Below are positions 7,709-15,396 of a stretch of DNA of 52,277 nucleotides, one piece after another. The DNA comes from Oscillospiraceae bacterium (GTDB taxonomy: Bacteria > Bacillota > Clostridia > Oscillospirales > SIG530): contig SVND01000012.1 in NCBI GenBank assembly GCA_015067075.1, positions 1 through 52,277 of the forward strand, in the 5' to 3' direction. The translations under genes were made by a program, and so were the position numbers. Every line of letters starts with the position of its first letter. Within the stretch, counting starts at the first letter, position 1. The notes under the pieces are model-generated. The model searched no databases, had not been told where the DNA came from, and saw only the letters and a program-made list of their open reading frames with translations.

Positions 7709-10540
7709 ATGAAAAAAATTGTTTCACTTGTTTTGGCATTTTTCATGTGCCTTGCGCTCGTTGTACCTGCTGTACAGCTCGAAGCGGATGCATATGCAGG
7801 CGTGCCGAATGATGTCAACGGAAGCGGAAGCGTAGATATCAGCGATATCTTACTTTTGCTTAAAAAGGTTACAGATGAGAATGTCGAAGTAAAAGCTCAC
7901 GCCGACTTTGATTGCGACGGAAGCGTTACCATAACGGACGTTCTCGGTATGCTCAAATTTGTAACGAATATTTCAACTCAGGCGCCCGTCGCCCTTGAGA
8001 ATCTTCTTCCTGTAACTGAAGAGGATATTACTGCTATACCCATCGACGGACTTTCTGTTCCGTGGGGCACAACTAACTATGGTCTTTATGCATGGCAGTT
8101 TACGTCTGACTTGGGTTCTGTCGGAGATATGGCGAAGATATTCTCCGTTGTAAAGGATGAGCAGGCTCTTTTCCGTTCAAGCAAAAGAGCTATTCAGTAT
8201 GATCTTTCCGAGACGATAGGTCTTGAACCGGGAAACACGGGAACGTTTATCGATGTATATGCAAATACTGAAAACGGCAAAAAGTATACGATGTTTTTCG
8301 CGGCAAAGCTTTCTGATGCTGAAGATGTTGACGCCATAAGAAGCTTTTATATTGATTGTGAAGGCAACTTCAGCACAGGCTCAACGGCACAGAACGTTGT
8401 TTTTACGGAAAAGACGCTTTCAACGGGCTGGACTATATTTAGAGCTACGTTTACGGCAGCCCCCGCACCCTTTACATGGGCTGATAATCCCAATAACCTT
8501 ACAGCTACGGCGTTAAGGATAAATCTTTGCATGAATAACGGCATGACGGGTACGGGTAAGCTTTATATTGACGGTCTTACTCTCGTAGAGGGGGAAGTAA
8601 CGGAGGAGCAGATAATGGAGCATTATAACGCTGATACTATTCCCACACCTGAGCCGACTCCTGCGGCAGACGCTATCTATAACCGTATGCAGGTAAGCGA
8701 GGAAAGCTCAAAGGTAACGTTCAATGGCGGTGCATGGCCCGGCGGTGTTGACCCTGCAAACTACGTTATCGGTCATTATCCCAACAACGGTGATAACGGC
8801 TTGACGTTTGCATTTGCAACTGAGCAGGTAAAGTTCGGAAGCAGATCTCTCGTTATTAAAAATCCTCAAGGCGACAGCAACAATTCTATTTACTATAGAG
8901 TAAGACTTGACGACGCGGGCTTGGAAAGCGGCAAGGATTACACGCTGTTTGCTTGGGTAAAGGGCACGGATCTTACAAGCTCTTTCAATCAGTCGAAGAT
9001 AACGCTCAGCGCAAGATTCTGCGAGGCGTGGAGCGGAGGCACATACAATATCGGATCGGTAGCTTTAAACGATGTGACCGTGGCAAGTAACAGCTTTGAT
9101 TGGACTCTTCTGGCGATTTCCTTTACTGTGCCCACTCGTGCGGAGCTTGGCGCTTGCACATCGATGTCATTCAATCTTGGTGGAAATAATGTCGGAAACA
9201 TTTATTTTGACGGTGTGGGCATCATCGAAGGCGCTTGCGCTGATGAAAAAGCGTATCTTGCTGAAATAAGCGCGAACATCTTTGAGACTTCCAAGGCTGA
9301 AGCGAATGCACTCGGCTCTGCCAAGGAGCGTGCAGCATCGCAGCTGCGTATTGCTTACGGCAGTAAAGCTGCCCTTGAGGAAAGACTTGCCCTTACTGTA
9401 GCGGCGATAAAGAGCGCTGAAAACAAGGATGAGGTTGATAAGCAGGTTGCACTTTTCAGCTCCTATGCGGCAACGGGCAAGGATGCTGCTATGACGGCTG
9501 TATCTACTGCAACGCAAACTGCTGAAGCTGTTGCCATCGGCGGCACAGGCTGGCATGAGCTCAGATTTGACAATATCGTTCCCGGCTCGCTTTACGCAGG
9601 CGGACTTCCGTCTCAGCTGATTTACGGCAATGAAGCCATAGAAGGTAGCGCAATGTCAGTTGATCTTATCGAAGGCGTAGACTATGAGATAGACTACAAA
9701 AACGGCAGAATAAGAAGAACTGCATCCTCTCTTATAAAGGATGCGGCACAGAATCCCTACTATGATGCGGCTGACGGCTCTTATACTCTCGGTGCGGCAC
9801 AAAACCCGGGACTTCGCGAGTATACGTTCTACGTAACGTATGATTTCGATAACACGCTCTGCGACGATTACGATGCTATTATGGCGGAGATCAACGAAAC
9901 GAACAACGCCGTAAAGCCCACAGCGTTTATCAATAAGCTTAATGCAAGCAATAACAAGATCGAATATCTCGTTATCGGTGACAGCATCAACACAGGTGCG
10001 GAAGCAAATCCCGGCTACACGTTCTTTGACAGATTTGCAACTTTCATTACCGAAAAGTACGGAAACCCCGTAACCGTAAAGAACTTTGCAGTCGGCGGCG
10101 AAGCTACACCGCAGGGACTTGCACAGCTTCAAAAGGCCTATAACAACGGTGCAAACCCCGACGTTATAACTATCGGCTTCGGTATGAACGACCAGAATAA
10201 GCCCGGCCTTTCCGTTGCAACGTATATCGGAAACTATACTCCGATGATAAATTATATTAAGCAAAAGTGGCCCAATGCCCAGATAATCCTTTTGACTTCA
10301 ATTCCTGCGTGCCCCGTTTGGGATGCAACGAGCGGACTTGACGACGATTATGCGGCGGCGCTTGCGGCGTACGGCGCACAAAACGGTATCCCCGTAGCGG
10401 ATTGCAACACGCTCTCTCATCTTGAGGTCGATGCAGGCAAGCACTATGCGGAGATCGTTACTACGGGCGTAAATCACCCCGGCGCATACGGTCACAGACT
10501 GTATTTCTACGCTATTAAATCGCTTTTTGACATGCAATAA
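7709..10540 (+). CDS. Secreted SGNH/GDSL esterase with N-terminal dockerin and two carbohydrate-binding-like domains
   Basis: Protein of 943 residues. Residues 1-30 are a signal peptide (MKKIVSLVLAFFMCLALVVP). Residues 35-85 are a type I dockerin with two calcium-binding repeats, DVNGSGSVDISDILLLLKKV and DFDCDGSVTITDVLGMLKFV. Two beta-sandwich regions (about 100-300 and 325-510) resemble CBM4/9-like modules, each ending in YIDG- or YFDG-type strands. A helical stretch (515-600) and a linker follow. The C-terminal catalytic domain (about 750-943) has IGDSIN with nucleophile Ser759, GFGMND with Asn827, and NHPGAYGH with His923. SGNH enzymes deacetylate or deacylate plant polysaccharides. The dockerin is directly after the signal peptide, whereas most are C-terminal. 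No cohesin is in the window. Confidence 0.88.
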   Translation: MKKIVSLVLAFFMCLALVVPAVQLEADAYAGVPNDVNGSGSVDISDILLLLKKVTDENVEVKAHADFDCDGSVTITDVLGMLKFVTNISTQAPVALENLLPVTEEDITAIPIDGLSVPWGTTNYGLYAWQFTSDLGSVGDMAKIFSVVKDEQALFRSSKRAIQYDLSETIGLEPGNTGTFIDVYANTENGKKYTMFFAAKLSDAEDVDAIRSFYIDCEGNFSTGSTAQNVVFTEKTLSTGWTIFRATFTAAPAPFTWADNPNNLTATALRINLCMNNGMTGTGKLYIDGLTLVEGEVTEEQIMEHYNADTIPTPEPTPAADAIYNRMQVSEESSKVTFNGGAWPGGVDPANYVIGHYPNNGDNGLTFAFATEQVKFGSRSLVIKNPQGDSNNSIYYRVRLDDAGLESGKDYTLFAWVKGTDLTSSFNQSKITLSARFCEAWSGGTYNIGSVALNDVTVASNSFDWTLLAISFTVPTRAELGACTSMSFNLGGNNVGNIYFDGVGIIEGACADEKAYLAEISANIFETSKAEANALGSAKERAASQLRIAYGSKAALEERLALTVAAIKSAENKDEVDKQVALFSSYAATGKDAAMTAVSTATQTAEAVAIGGTGWHELRFDNIVPGSLYAGGLPSQLIYGNEAIEGSAMSVDLIEGVDYEIDYKNGRIRRTASSLIKDAAQNPYYDAADGSYTLGAAQNPGLREYTFYVTYDFDNTLCDDYDAIMAEINETNNAVKPTAFINKLNASNNKIEYLVIGDSINTGAEANPGYTFFDRFATFITEKYGNPVTVKNFAVGGEATPQGLAQLQKAYNNGANPDVITIGFGMNDQNKPGLSVATYIGNYTPMINYIKQKWPNAQIILLTSIPACPVWDATSGLDDDYAAALAAYGAQNGIPVADCNTLSHLEVDAGKHYAEIVTTGVNHPGAYGHRLYFYAIKSLFDMQ

Positions 10541-10581
10541 TAAAAAAATTAAAAAAAATTAAAGTTTTTTTGATTTTGCTA

Positions 10582-10610
10582 TTGAAAAATGTTGAAAAGT
10601 ATGGTATCAT
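10582..10610 (+). promoter_or_regulatory. sigma-A-type promoter of secG
   Basis: TTGAAA 10582-10587, 17-bp spacer, TATCAT 10605-10610. Confidence 0.65.
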
Positions 10611-10647
10611 TAGCTGAAATGAAATGATAAAGGGAGTTTTTGTTCAC

Positions 10648-10899
10648 ATGTCAGCAGCACAAATCATATTTGGTATATTTGAAATCATTTTGTCGCTTGT
10701 AATTATTGTTGCCGTTTTGGCACAGAGCGCTCGCAATGCAAGACTTTCGGGCACTATCGCAGGCGGAGCTGAAACTTTCTTCGGAAAGAACAAGGGTCAG
10801 TCTATTGATTCCGTTCTCCAAAAGTGGACAGGTGTCGGCGTTGCAATATTCCTTGCTGTAACACTTATCGCTTCTTGGGCAATCGCAAAGTTCCTGTAA
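10648..10899 (+). CDS. secG: Preprotein translocase subunit SecG
   Basis: Protein of 83 residues, of typical SecG length. Two membrane segments (about residues 4-22 and 61-80) flank a loop containing LSGTIAGGAETFFGKNKGQS, the SecG signature. SecG joins SecY and SecE in the membrane channel and assists SecA-driven export. The ATG at 10648 follows GGGAG, while the in-frame ATG at 10624 has no ribosome site and lies close to the expected transcript start. It is monocistronic with its own promoter and terminator. No rnr or smpB follows, although they often do in Firmicutes. Confidence 0.93.
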   Translation: MSAAQIIFGIFEIILSLVIIVAVLAQSARNARLSGTIAGGAETFFGKNKGQSIDSVLQKWTGVGVAIFLAVTLIASWAIAKFL

Positions 10900-10913
10900 G
10901 AAAAACAAAGAAG

Positions 10914-10943
10914 ACCGGAAAGGCTATAGTTTTTCCGGTTTTT
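10914..10943 (+). terminator. Rho-independent terminator of secG
   Basis: Stem ACCGGAAA/TTTCCGGT (10914-10921 with 10932-10939) followed by a run of T. Confidence 0.8.
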
Positions 10944-11020
10944 CGAATTAACTTAAAATATTTGTGCTATCAGCATAATAATTTTAATAAGTGATTGTTT
11001 GAAAGGGTAGAATTGGATTT

Positions 11021-11440
11021 ATGGGATTATTGAGTAAACTTTTTGGTAAAAAAAGATCTCTCAAAGAGGATATTGTTGTAGCGTCAGAATGGATCGTTAC
11101 AGCGCTTCAGTCTTCCGGATATAATGCGGATTACAGTTTAGAGAGTATGAAAGAAATTGACCGTTTCTTCGATGAGCAAAATACGCCTTCAGGTATCCTT
11201 TCACAGAATCGAGGAAGAATCATATTTGCTTTAGGCGCCTATATCGGCCAAACTGCAATAAAGCTATTTGGCGGAGAGTGGATTGTGGAAGACAAAGCAC
11301 GAAATGCAGAAATAAATATTGCAGTTTGTTTGGCGGACGGCTCAACAATTTACCCTGTTATTAAGTGTATGAAAAGATATCAGTCGGGCGCTGAAGAAGG
11401 TATTTATGCATACCTTGCGCTGTTAAGCACGAAAAAATAA
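11021..11440 (+). CDS. Hypothetical protein, 139 residues
   Basis: Not recognised. A short basic N-terminus (MGLLSKLFGKKRS) precedes an alpha/beta protein without signal peptide or membrane span. The phrase NRGRIIFALGAYIGQTAIKLFGGEW followed by EINIAVCLADGSTIYPVIKCMKRY and a terminal helix recalls small DUF3806-like proteins, but the match is by eye only. It stands alone between two hairpin terminators (10914 and 11464) and reads plus. The promoter is not clear; CATAATAA near 10975 is a possible -10. The ribosome site AAAGGG lies rather far upstream (about 15 bases). Confidence 0.7.
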   Translation: MGLLSKLFGKKRSLKEDIVVASEWIVTALQSSGYNADYSLESMKEIDRFFDEQNTPSGILSQNRGRIIFALGAYIGQTAIKLFGGEWIVEDKARNAEINIAVCLADGSTIYPVIKCMKRYQSGAEEGIYAYLALLSTKK

Positions 11441-11463
11441 CCCTCGTATTTTTACTGCTATTA

Positions 11464-11495
11464 AAAGCTCTACCTAAAAAGGTGGAGCTTTATTC
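11464..11495 (+). terminator. Rho-independent terminator
   Basis: Twelve-pair stem AAAGCTCTACCT (11464-11475) with AGGTGGAGCTTT (11480-11491), one G-U pair, A4 loop, short T-rich tail. Confidence 0.7.
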
Positions 11496-11598
11496 ATTTT
11501 GTGAAGCCACGGATTTTCAAATATATCCAATCAGAAAATTTAAGCCTAAAAAGAATTTTCCGGTTTGCTTTTTTTGTTGAGAAAAATGCGAAAAAACA

Positions 11599-11627
11599 TT
11601 GAAATTTTATATTGTATGTGTTATAAT
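11599..11627 (+). promoter_or_regulatory. sigma-A-type promoter of the NodB-like gene
   Basis: TTGAAA 11599-11604, 17-bp spacer, TATAAT 11622-11627, preceded by an A/T-rich tract. Confidence 0.78.
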
Positions 11628-11659
11628 ATAAAAAATGCTATATGAAATGAGGTGAAAGT

Positions 11660-12658
11660 GTGAGCAGACGAAGAAGAAGCGGTGCAAGCGGTGTCGTTAT
11701 CGCGGTTTTTGTTGTGCTGTTTATCGTTGCAACGGCAACAGCTGTTATTTTCGGTCTCGGATTTTTTACGCAGAGAAATACTCTGAACGATACTATTCAG
11801 ATCGAAGCTGAAAAGAAAGCGGAAGCGGCGACAGCTCCCTTGCAGGAAAAGCTTGACGAAGCTAATGCAAGTATTATTGCCAAGGAGTCTGAAATTGACG
11901 AGCTTACAACGCAGGTAGACGAGCTTAACGCGCAGATCGAAGCGCTTATGATTGAGGTTGAGGACTTAAAAAAAAACTGGCTGATTAAGCAAGAGGCTGA
12001 AGGAACTTTAAAGGTTGCGTATATCACCTTCGGAAGCTCTCCGTCGGATAACACCTCTGAGGTGTTGGATATTCTCAAGCAGTACAACGTAAAAGCTACG
12101 TTTTTTGTTTGCGGAGATATGGACAACGGCGTAGGCTCCCGCCTTTTAGCGAGAATTGCCGAGGAAGGTCATACCATAGGTAACAACACTTATTCAAGAA
12201 AGTATTCCACTATTTACGCCTCTGCGGACGCGTTTATGGATGATTTCAATAAGCTTGATGCGATGGTGTATAATGCAACGGGCTTACATACGGAGATTTT
12301 GAGATTCCCCGGCGGTTCGAATAACCGTGCATCCTCCGCTGAGGACAAGACTGCGTTCATGAAGGATCTTGTCAACAAGACGGCGGAGCTTGGCTACGTG
12401 CATTACGATTGGAACGTTGATCCTACGTACGCAACCGTAACGAAGGGCAGAGATGACCTTACGGCGGCTGAGGTTATTGTTGAAGAAACGGTGGCTCAGT
12501 GCTCGGGCAAGAGAAGACCTGTAATCATCCTTACGGAGTCCAGCAACAGAGTTGTCGAGGCACTTCCGCAGATAATCGAAAGATTGACCGAGGAGGGCTA
12601 CGTTTTTAAGGCACTCAAAAAGGATTCTGTAACGGTGCAGTTTGTAAAGCCTGATTAA
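11660..12658 (+). CDS. Membrane-anchored polysaccharide deacetylase-like protein lacking the metal ligands
   Basis: Protein of 332 residues from a GTG start preceded by GAGGTGAAA. Residues 1-7 are Arg-rich, 11-35 form one membrane span and 40-105 are a coiled coil, so a NodB-fold domain (about 115-330) is displayed outside the cell. In active NodB deacetylases a TFDDGPS motif carries the catalytic and metal Asp; here it reads ITFGSSPS. The H-x-x-x-H metal pair in the second motif is replaced: GHTIGNNTYSRKY has Asn and Tyr at those positions. RFPGGSNN (third motif) and DWNVDP are kept, and the last motif has ILTES in place of the usual L-x-H. The fold is therefore intact but classic deacetylase activity is unlikely; it may be a binding or regulatory cell-wall protein. 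Confidence 0.85.
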   Translation: MSRRRRSGASGVVIAVFVVLFIVATATAVIFGLGFFTQRNTLNDTIQIEAEKKAEAATAPLQEKLDEANASIIAKESEIDELTTQVDELNAQIEALMIEVEDLKKNWLIKQEAEGTLKVAYITFGSSPSDNTSEVLDILKQYNVKATFFVCGDMDNGVGSRLLARIAEEGHTIGNNTYSRKYSTIYASADAFMDDFNKLDAMVYNATGLHTEILRFPGGSNNRASSAEDKTAFMKDLVNKTAELGYVHYDWNVDPTYATVTKGRDDLTAAEVIVEETVAQCSGKRRPVIILTESSNRVVEALPQIIERLTEEGYVFKALKKDSVTVQFVKPD

Positions 12659-13454
12659 AAGCGCAATAATAAAACATAACGGTGCTGTAGCCAATTGCCA
12701 CAGCACCGTAAATATGCAATAGGATTATTTTTTTGAATAAAGTACGGCGTTGCCTTTTTTTGCCGACAGATTCAATAGCGCCGACGTGGCGAAGGATATT
12801 CACCGTAAGTGAAGCAATGCGCGAGCGAACCTTTGCGAGCTTAGCAATGTCTGTGCTTGTAAACGGGTCGGGTAAGCCCTCGGGCAAAAGAAGAAAGTAA
12901 TCTTCGGGCGCGTCTATGCAGTACTGCTCGCAAAGGGCAGTAGGGAAAAACTCAAATCGTGTTGAAAAATGCTTTTTATCCTTGCCGTATCCGTCTAAAT
13001 TTCTGTATTCGTCAATGTTTAGCATGACGATGCAAAAACGAAGCGACGGATGGGTGAGAAGATGCTTTATTTTATAAAGCTCGGGCATTATGTGAAGCGG
13101 ATGTCCTGCTTTGGGCGATTTTCTGCTGTTGCTTATCTCGTACGTTTCATTGTCTATCCAAGAAACGTACTTTGTTTTGGCTATGGGATAAACAACTGTT
13201 ACAGTGTTATGCTCAAGAAAAAAGGGAAGCTTTGAACGAAGTCTGTCAAAGCTCCTTGTCTGAATTTCGATTATACCGTTTTCGTTAACTATATCGGCAA
13301 TACGTCCGCCGAGCTCGACCTCGTGCTTTGTGACATCGGGCTCGTATAGATTTTTTAAAACTGCGTGAAGCGTTTTTTCACCTAAAGAGCCGATACCGAC
13401 ACCGAGCGGACGGGCAGTTACAGCATCGTCAAACGTCGTTTTTGGTACTATCAT
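12615..13454 (-). CDS. PD-(D/E)XK-nuclease-like protein with C-terminal winged helix; 3' end probably frameshifted
   Basis: The open frame gives 279 residues. The N-terminal half has the layout of PD-(D/E)XK nucleases: GEKTLHAVLK (Glu26), then RIADIV (Asp54) and IIEIQT (Glu63-x-Gln65, a Gln variant of the Lys position). The C-terminal part (about 190-235) resembles a winged helix. After ESVGKK the frame runs through a 7-T homopolymer (plus strand 12755-12761) into an implausible tail that crosses the hairpin at 12679 and overlaps the convergent gene by 44 bp. Removing one base gives the natural-looking end VGKKGNAVLYSKK with stop at 12725. It starts inside the end of the upstream kinase-like gene (26-bp overlap), so the two are translationally coupled. 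Target unknown. Confidence 0.75.
   Translation of the reverse strand: MIVPKTTFDDAVTARPLGVGIGSLGEKTLHAVLKNLYEPDVTKHEVELGGRIADIVNENGIIEIQTRSFDRLRSKLPFFLEHNTVTVVYPIAKTKYVSWIDNETYEISNSRKSPKAGHPLHIMPELYKIKHLLTHPSLRFCIVMLNIDEYRNLDGYGKDKKHFSTRFEFFPTALCEQYCIDAPEDYFLLLPEGLPDPFTSTDIAKLAKVRSRIASLTVNILRHVGAIESVGKKRQRRTLFKKIILLHIYGAVAIGYSTVMFYYCAFNQALQTAPLQNPF
12679..12709. terminator. Hairpin between convergent genes, probably a bidirectional terminator
   Basis: Perfect 10-bp stem ACGGTGCTGT (12679-12688) with ACAGCACCGT (12700-12709). It lies just after the deacetylase-like stop and just beyond 12725, the end expected for the minus-strand gene if its frameshift is corrected. T-tracts are weak on both sides. 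Confidence 0.55.
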
Positions 13455-14292
13455 ATAAGCCTTTTTGCCTTTCGTAACTAAAATCGATCAAATGGGATAA
13501 AGCTGTGTACATATTTGTGCGAAGAGCGTCGTTTGAAATGCTTGTTTCGGCGCGGACTACCAGGACGTTTTCATCAGTCTGCATGGGAATGCTCAGCGTT
13601 ATTTCAAGATCTTCTTTACCAAGAGAACGATAATGCATTTTCGCTCCCGACCTTTCTGAACAGCTGCGGCAAAGAGTAAGACAGGCGGAGATAAACTGGA
13701 TATCAGGCTCGCCGTCAAAACGATTTATCTGGAAAATGTCAGTATCCGCAAAACGTGAAAGCTCGGGTGAGAAAAAGCTTACCGCTATATTGCAAAGTGT
13801 GCCGTCGCTTTTGATGGAGATATTTAACGGCTCATCACCGGCATTATACTGCATGGCGACGGAGATAATGCCGAACAAAGCTTTTGAGATAAGCTCACAG
13901 TTTCCGTATACTAAAAGCGAATCAGAGTGCTGTGCAATCCTGATTGAGCGGCTTGAACGTTGTAAGAACGGCTCAATCATGGAATTCATGCGTGAAAGTA
14001 TATCGCAAATATCAAATGCGGAGATATCCGCAGCGGAAGAGGATGCGGAAAGCAGGTTTGTTACAATATCAAGCTTGTTAAGGAAAATGTAAGAGTTGCG
14101 AATAATGATATCGCGATATTTTTTTAACTGCTCCGGGGTTGCATCATCCAGATATGTTGCGGCGGAAAGTATAACGGAAGAAGATGCGCAAAGATCGTGA
14201 AGGATCTTGGTTGCCGCTGATATGTCACACTCGTCAACAGGGCTGGCGACTTCGGACGGTAAGTTTATTTTTTCATCATTGAAAAATTCCAT
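13429..14292 (-). CDS. Degenerate histidine-kinase-like or phosphotransferase-like protein
   Basis: Protein of 287 residues without signal peptide or membrane span. Residues 24-90 form a helical pair with ILHDLCASSSVILSAATYL, where His32 stands at the place of a dimerisation/phosphoacceptor histidine. Residues 130-235 resemble a HATPase fold (GNCELISKALFGIISVAMQYN for the N-box region), but the usual DxGxG and GxGLGL glycine boxes are absent. This is the pattern of ChpT- or Spo0B-like histidine phosphotransferases, or of a kinase that has lost ATP binding. It is the first gene of a two-gene minus-strand unit with a good promoter, divergent from lplA. No response regulator is nearby. Confidence 0.65.
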   Translation of the reverse strand: MEFFNDEKINLPSEVASPVDECDISAATKILHDLCASSSVILSAATYLDDATPEQLKKYRDIIIRNSYIFLNKLDIVTNLLSASSSAADISAFDICDILSRMNSMIEPFLQRSSRSIRIAQHSDSLLVYGNCELISKALFGIISVAMQYNAGDEPLNISIKSDGTLCNIAVSFFSPELSRFADTDIFQINRFDGEPDIQFISACLTLCRSCSERSGAKMHYRSLGKEDLEITLSIPMQTDENVLVVRAETSISNDALRTNMYTALSHLIDFSYERQKGLYDSTKNDV

Positions 14293-14324
14293 AGAGCAAT
14301 GACCTTTCTCGTAAATGTATGTAT

Positions 14325-14353
14325 ATTATATCAATTTTGAACGGAAAAAGCAA
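14325..14353 (-). promoter_or_regulatory. sigma-A-type promoter of the minus-strand kinase-like/nuclease-like pair
   Basis: On the minus strand TTGCTT (14353-14348), 17-bp spacer, TATAAT (14330-14325). It lies in the 99-bp divergent region shared with lplA. Confidence 0.7.
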
Positions 14354-14391
14354 CTGAAAAATCAATTATAAGTATTTTTTTGGTGTTAAAA

Positions 14392-15369
14392 ATGATAATT
14401 ATTGAAAATAAATCAAATTCTGCGTCATTTAATCTTGCACTTGAGCAACATTTGCTGTATAATTATAAAGATGAGATATTTATGTTGTGGCAAAATGAGC
14501 CTTCAATAATCGTAGGCAAAAACCAAAATGCCGCCGCTGAAATAAATGAAGAGGCTGTAAGAAAGCTGAAAATACCCGTTGTGCGAAGAATAACGGGCGG
14601 CGGAACAGTTTTTCACGACCTCGGAAATATAAACTATACGTTTATCTTAAATGACAACGACGGCGCAGGCAATTTCGCTTTGTGCTGTGAACCGATAATA
14701 GAATATCTTAAAAGCCTCGGCATCGACGCGTCGCTTTCGGGAAGAAACGATATGGTCATCGGTGATAAAAAGTTTTCAGGCAATGCGCAATGCGTTCATA
14801 AGGGACGGCTTTTGCACCACGGAACACTGTTGTTTTCAGGAAATATACAGACACTTACCCAGGTGCTTACGGTAAACCCCCTTAAAATACAAAGTAAGGG
14901 TATTAAATCGGTATCGTCGCGAGTGACCAATATTGCGGAGCATCTGAAAACACCCATGACGGTGGAGCAGTTTATAGCGGGGATAGAAGGTTTTATTTCA
15001 AAAAAATATCCCGATATTAAGGTGCATAAGCTGACGCAAGAAGATATTGCGCAGTGCAATAAGCTTGTCGAGGAAAGATACGGAAATTGGGAATGGAATT
15101 TTGGCGCATCGCCAAAGTATATGTTCCATAACGGCGCGTATCTTAAATGCGGATTTGTTGAAGCGGCGCTTGATATACGCGACGGATATATTGAAAAGGC
15201 AGAAATAAAAGGCGATTTCTTTTTCAAAAAGGATATTTGCGAGCTTTGCGAAAAGCTGATTGGAATTCGCCATGAATTTGAACAGATTAAAGCTTTGCTT
15301 GAGCAGGCGAAGGTGGATGATTATATCGTCAACGCCGATGCCGATGAAATAGCAAGGCTGATGTTATAA
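14392..15369 (+). CDS. lplA: Lipoate-protein ligase A
   Basis: Protein of 325 residues from the ATG at 14392 (MIIIENKSNSASFNLALEQ). A more upstream TTG at 14380 is in frame but less likely. The biotin/lipoyl ligase fold is shown by EPSIIVGKNQNA, the lipoate-loop motif RRITGGGTVFHDLGNINYTFI (about residue 64 on), SGRNDMVIGDKKFSGNAQ with the catalytic lysine, and HHGTLLFSG. A C-terminal LplA accessory domain (about residues 245-325) is present. The enzyme attaches lipoate through lipoyl-AMP to E2 and H proteins, which are not in the window. It is divergent from the kinase-like pair and followed after 27 bp by the PHP gene. Confidence 0.92.
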   Translation: MIIIENKSNSASFNLALEQHLLYNYKDEIFMLWQNEPSIIVGKNQNAAAEINEEAVRKLKIPVVRRITGGGTVFHDLGNINYTFILNDNDGAGNFALCCEPIIEYLKSLGIDASLSGRNDMVIGDKKFSGNAQCVHKGRLLHHGTLLFSGNIQTLTQVLTVNPLKIQSKGIKSVSSRVTNIAEHLKTPMTVEQFIAGIEGFISKKYPDIKVHKLTQEDIAQCNKLVEERYGNWEWNFGASPKYMFHNGAYLKCGFVEAALDIRDGYIEKAEIKGDFFFKKDICELCEKLIGIRHEFEQIKALLEQAKVDDYIVNADADEIARLML

Positions 15370-15396
15370 AACACAAATTGGAAAAGGGGTACGAAA

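Noticed and set aside
9656-10264. 202-codon minus-strand frame
   Set aside because: Antisense to the conserved SGNH esterase domain, with no promoter or ribosome site.
12725-12770. Programmed -1 ribosomal frameshift at the A7 message
   Set aside because: A -1 shift would give a different frame from the one that yields the natural C-terminus; a +1 or -2 shift, slippage or error is needed.
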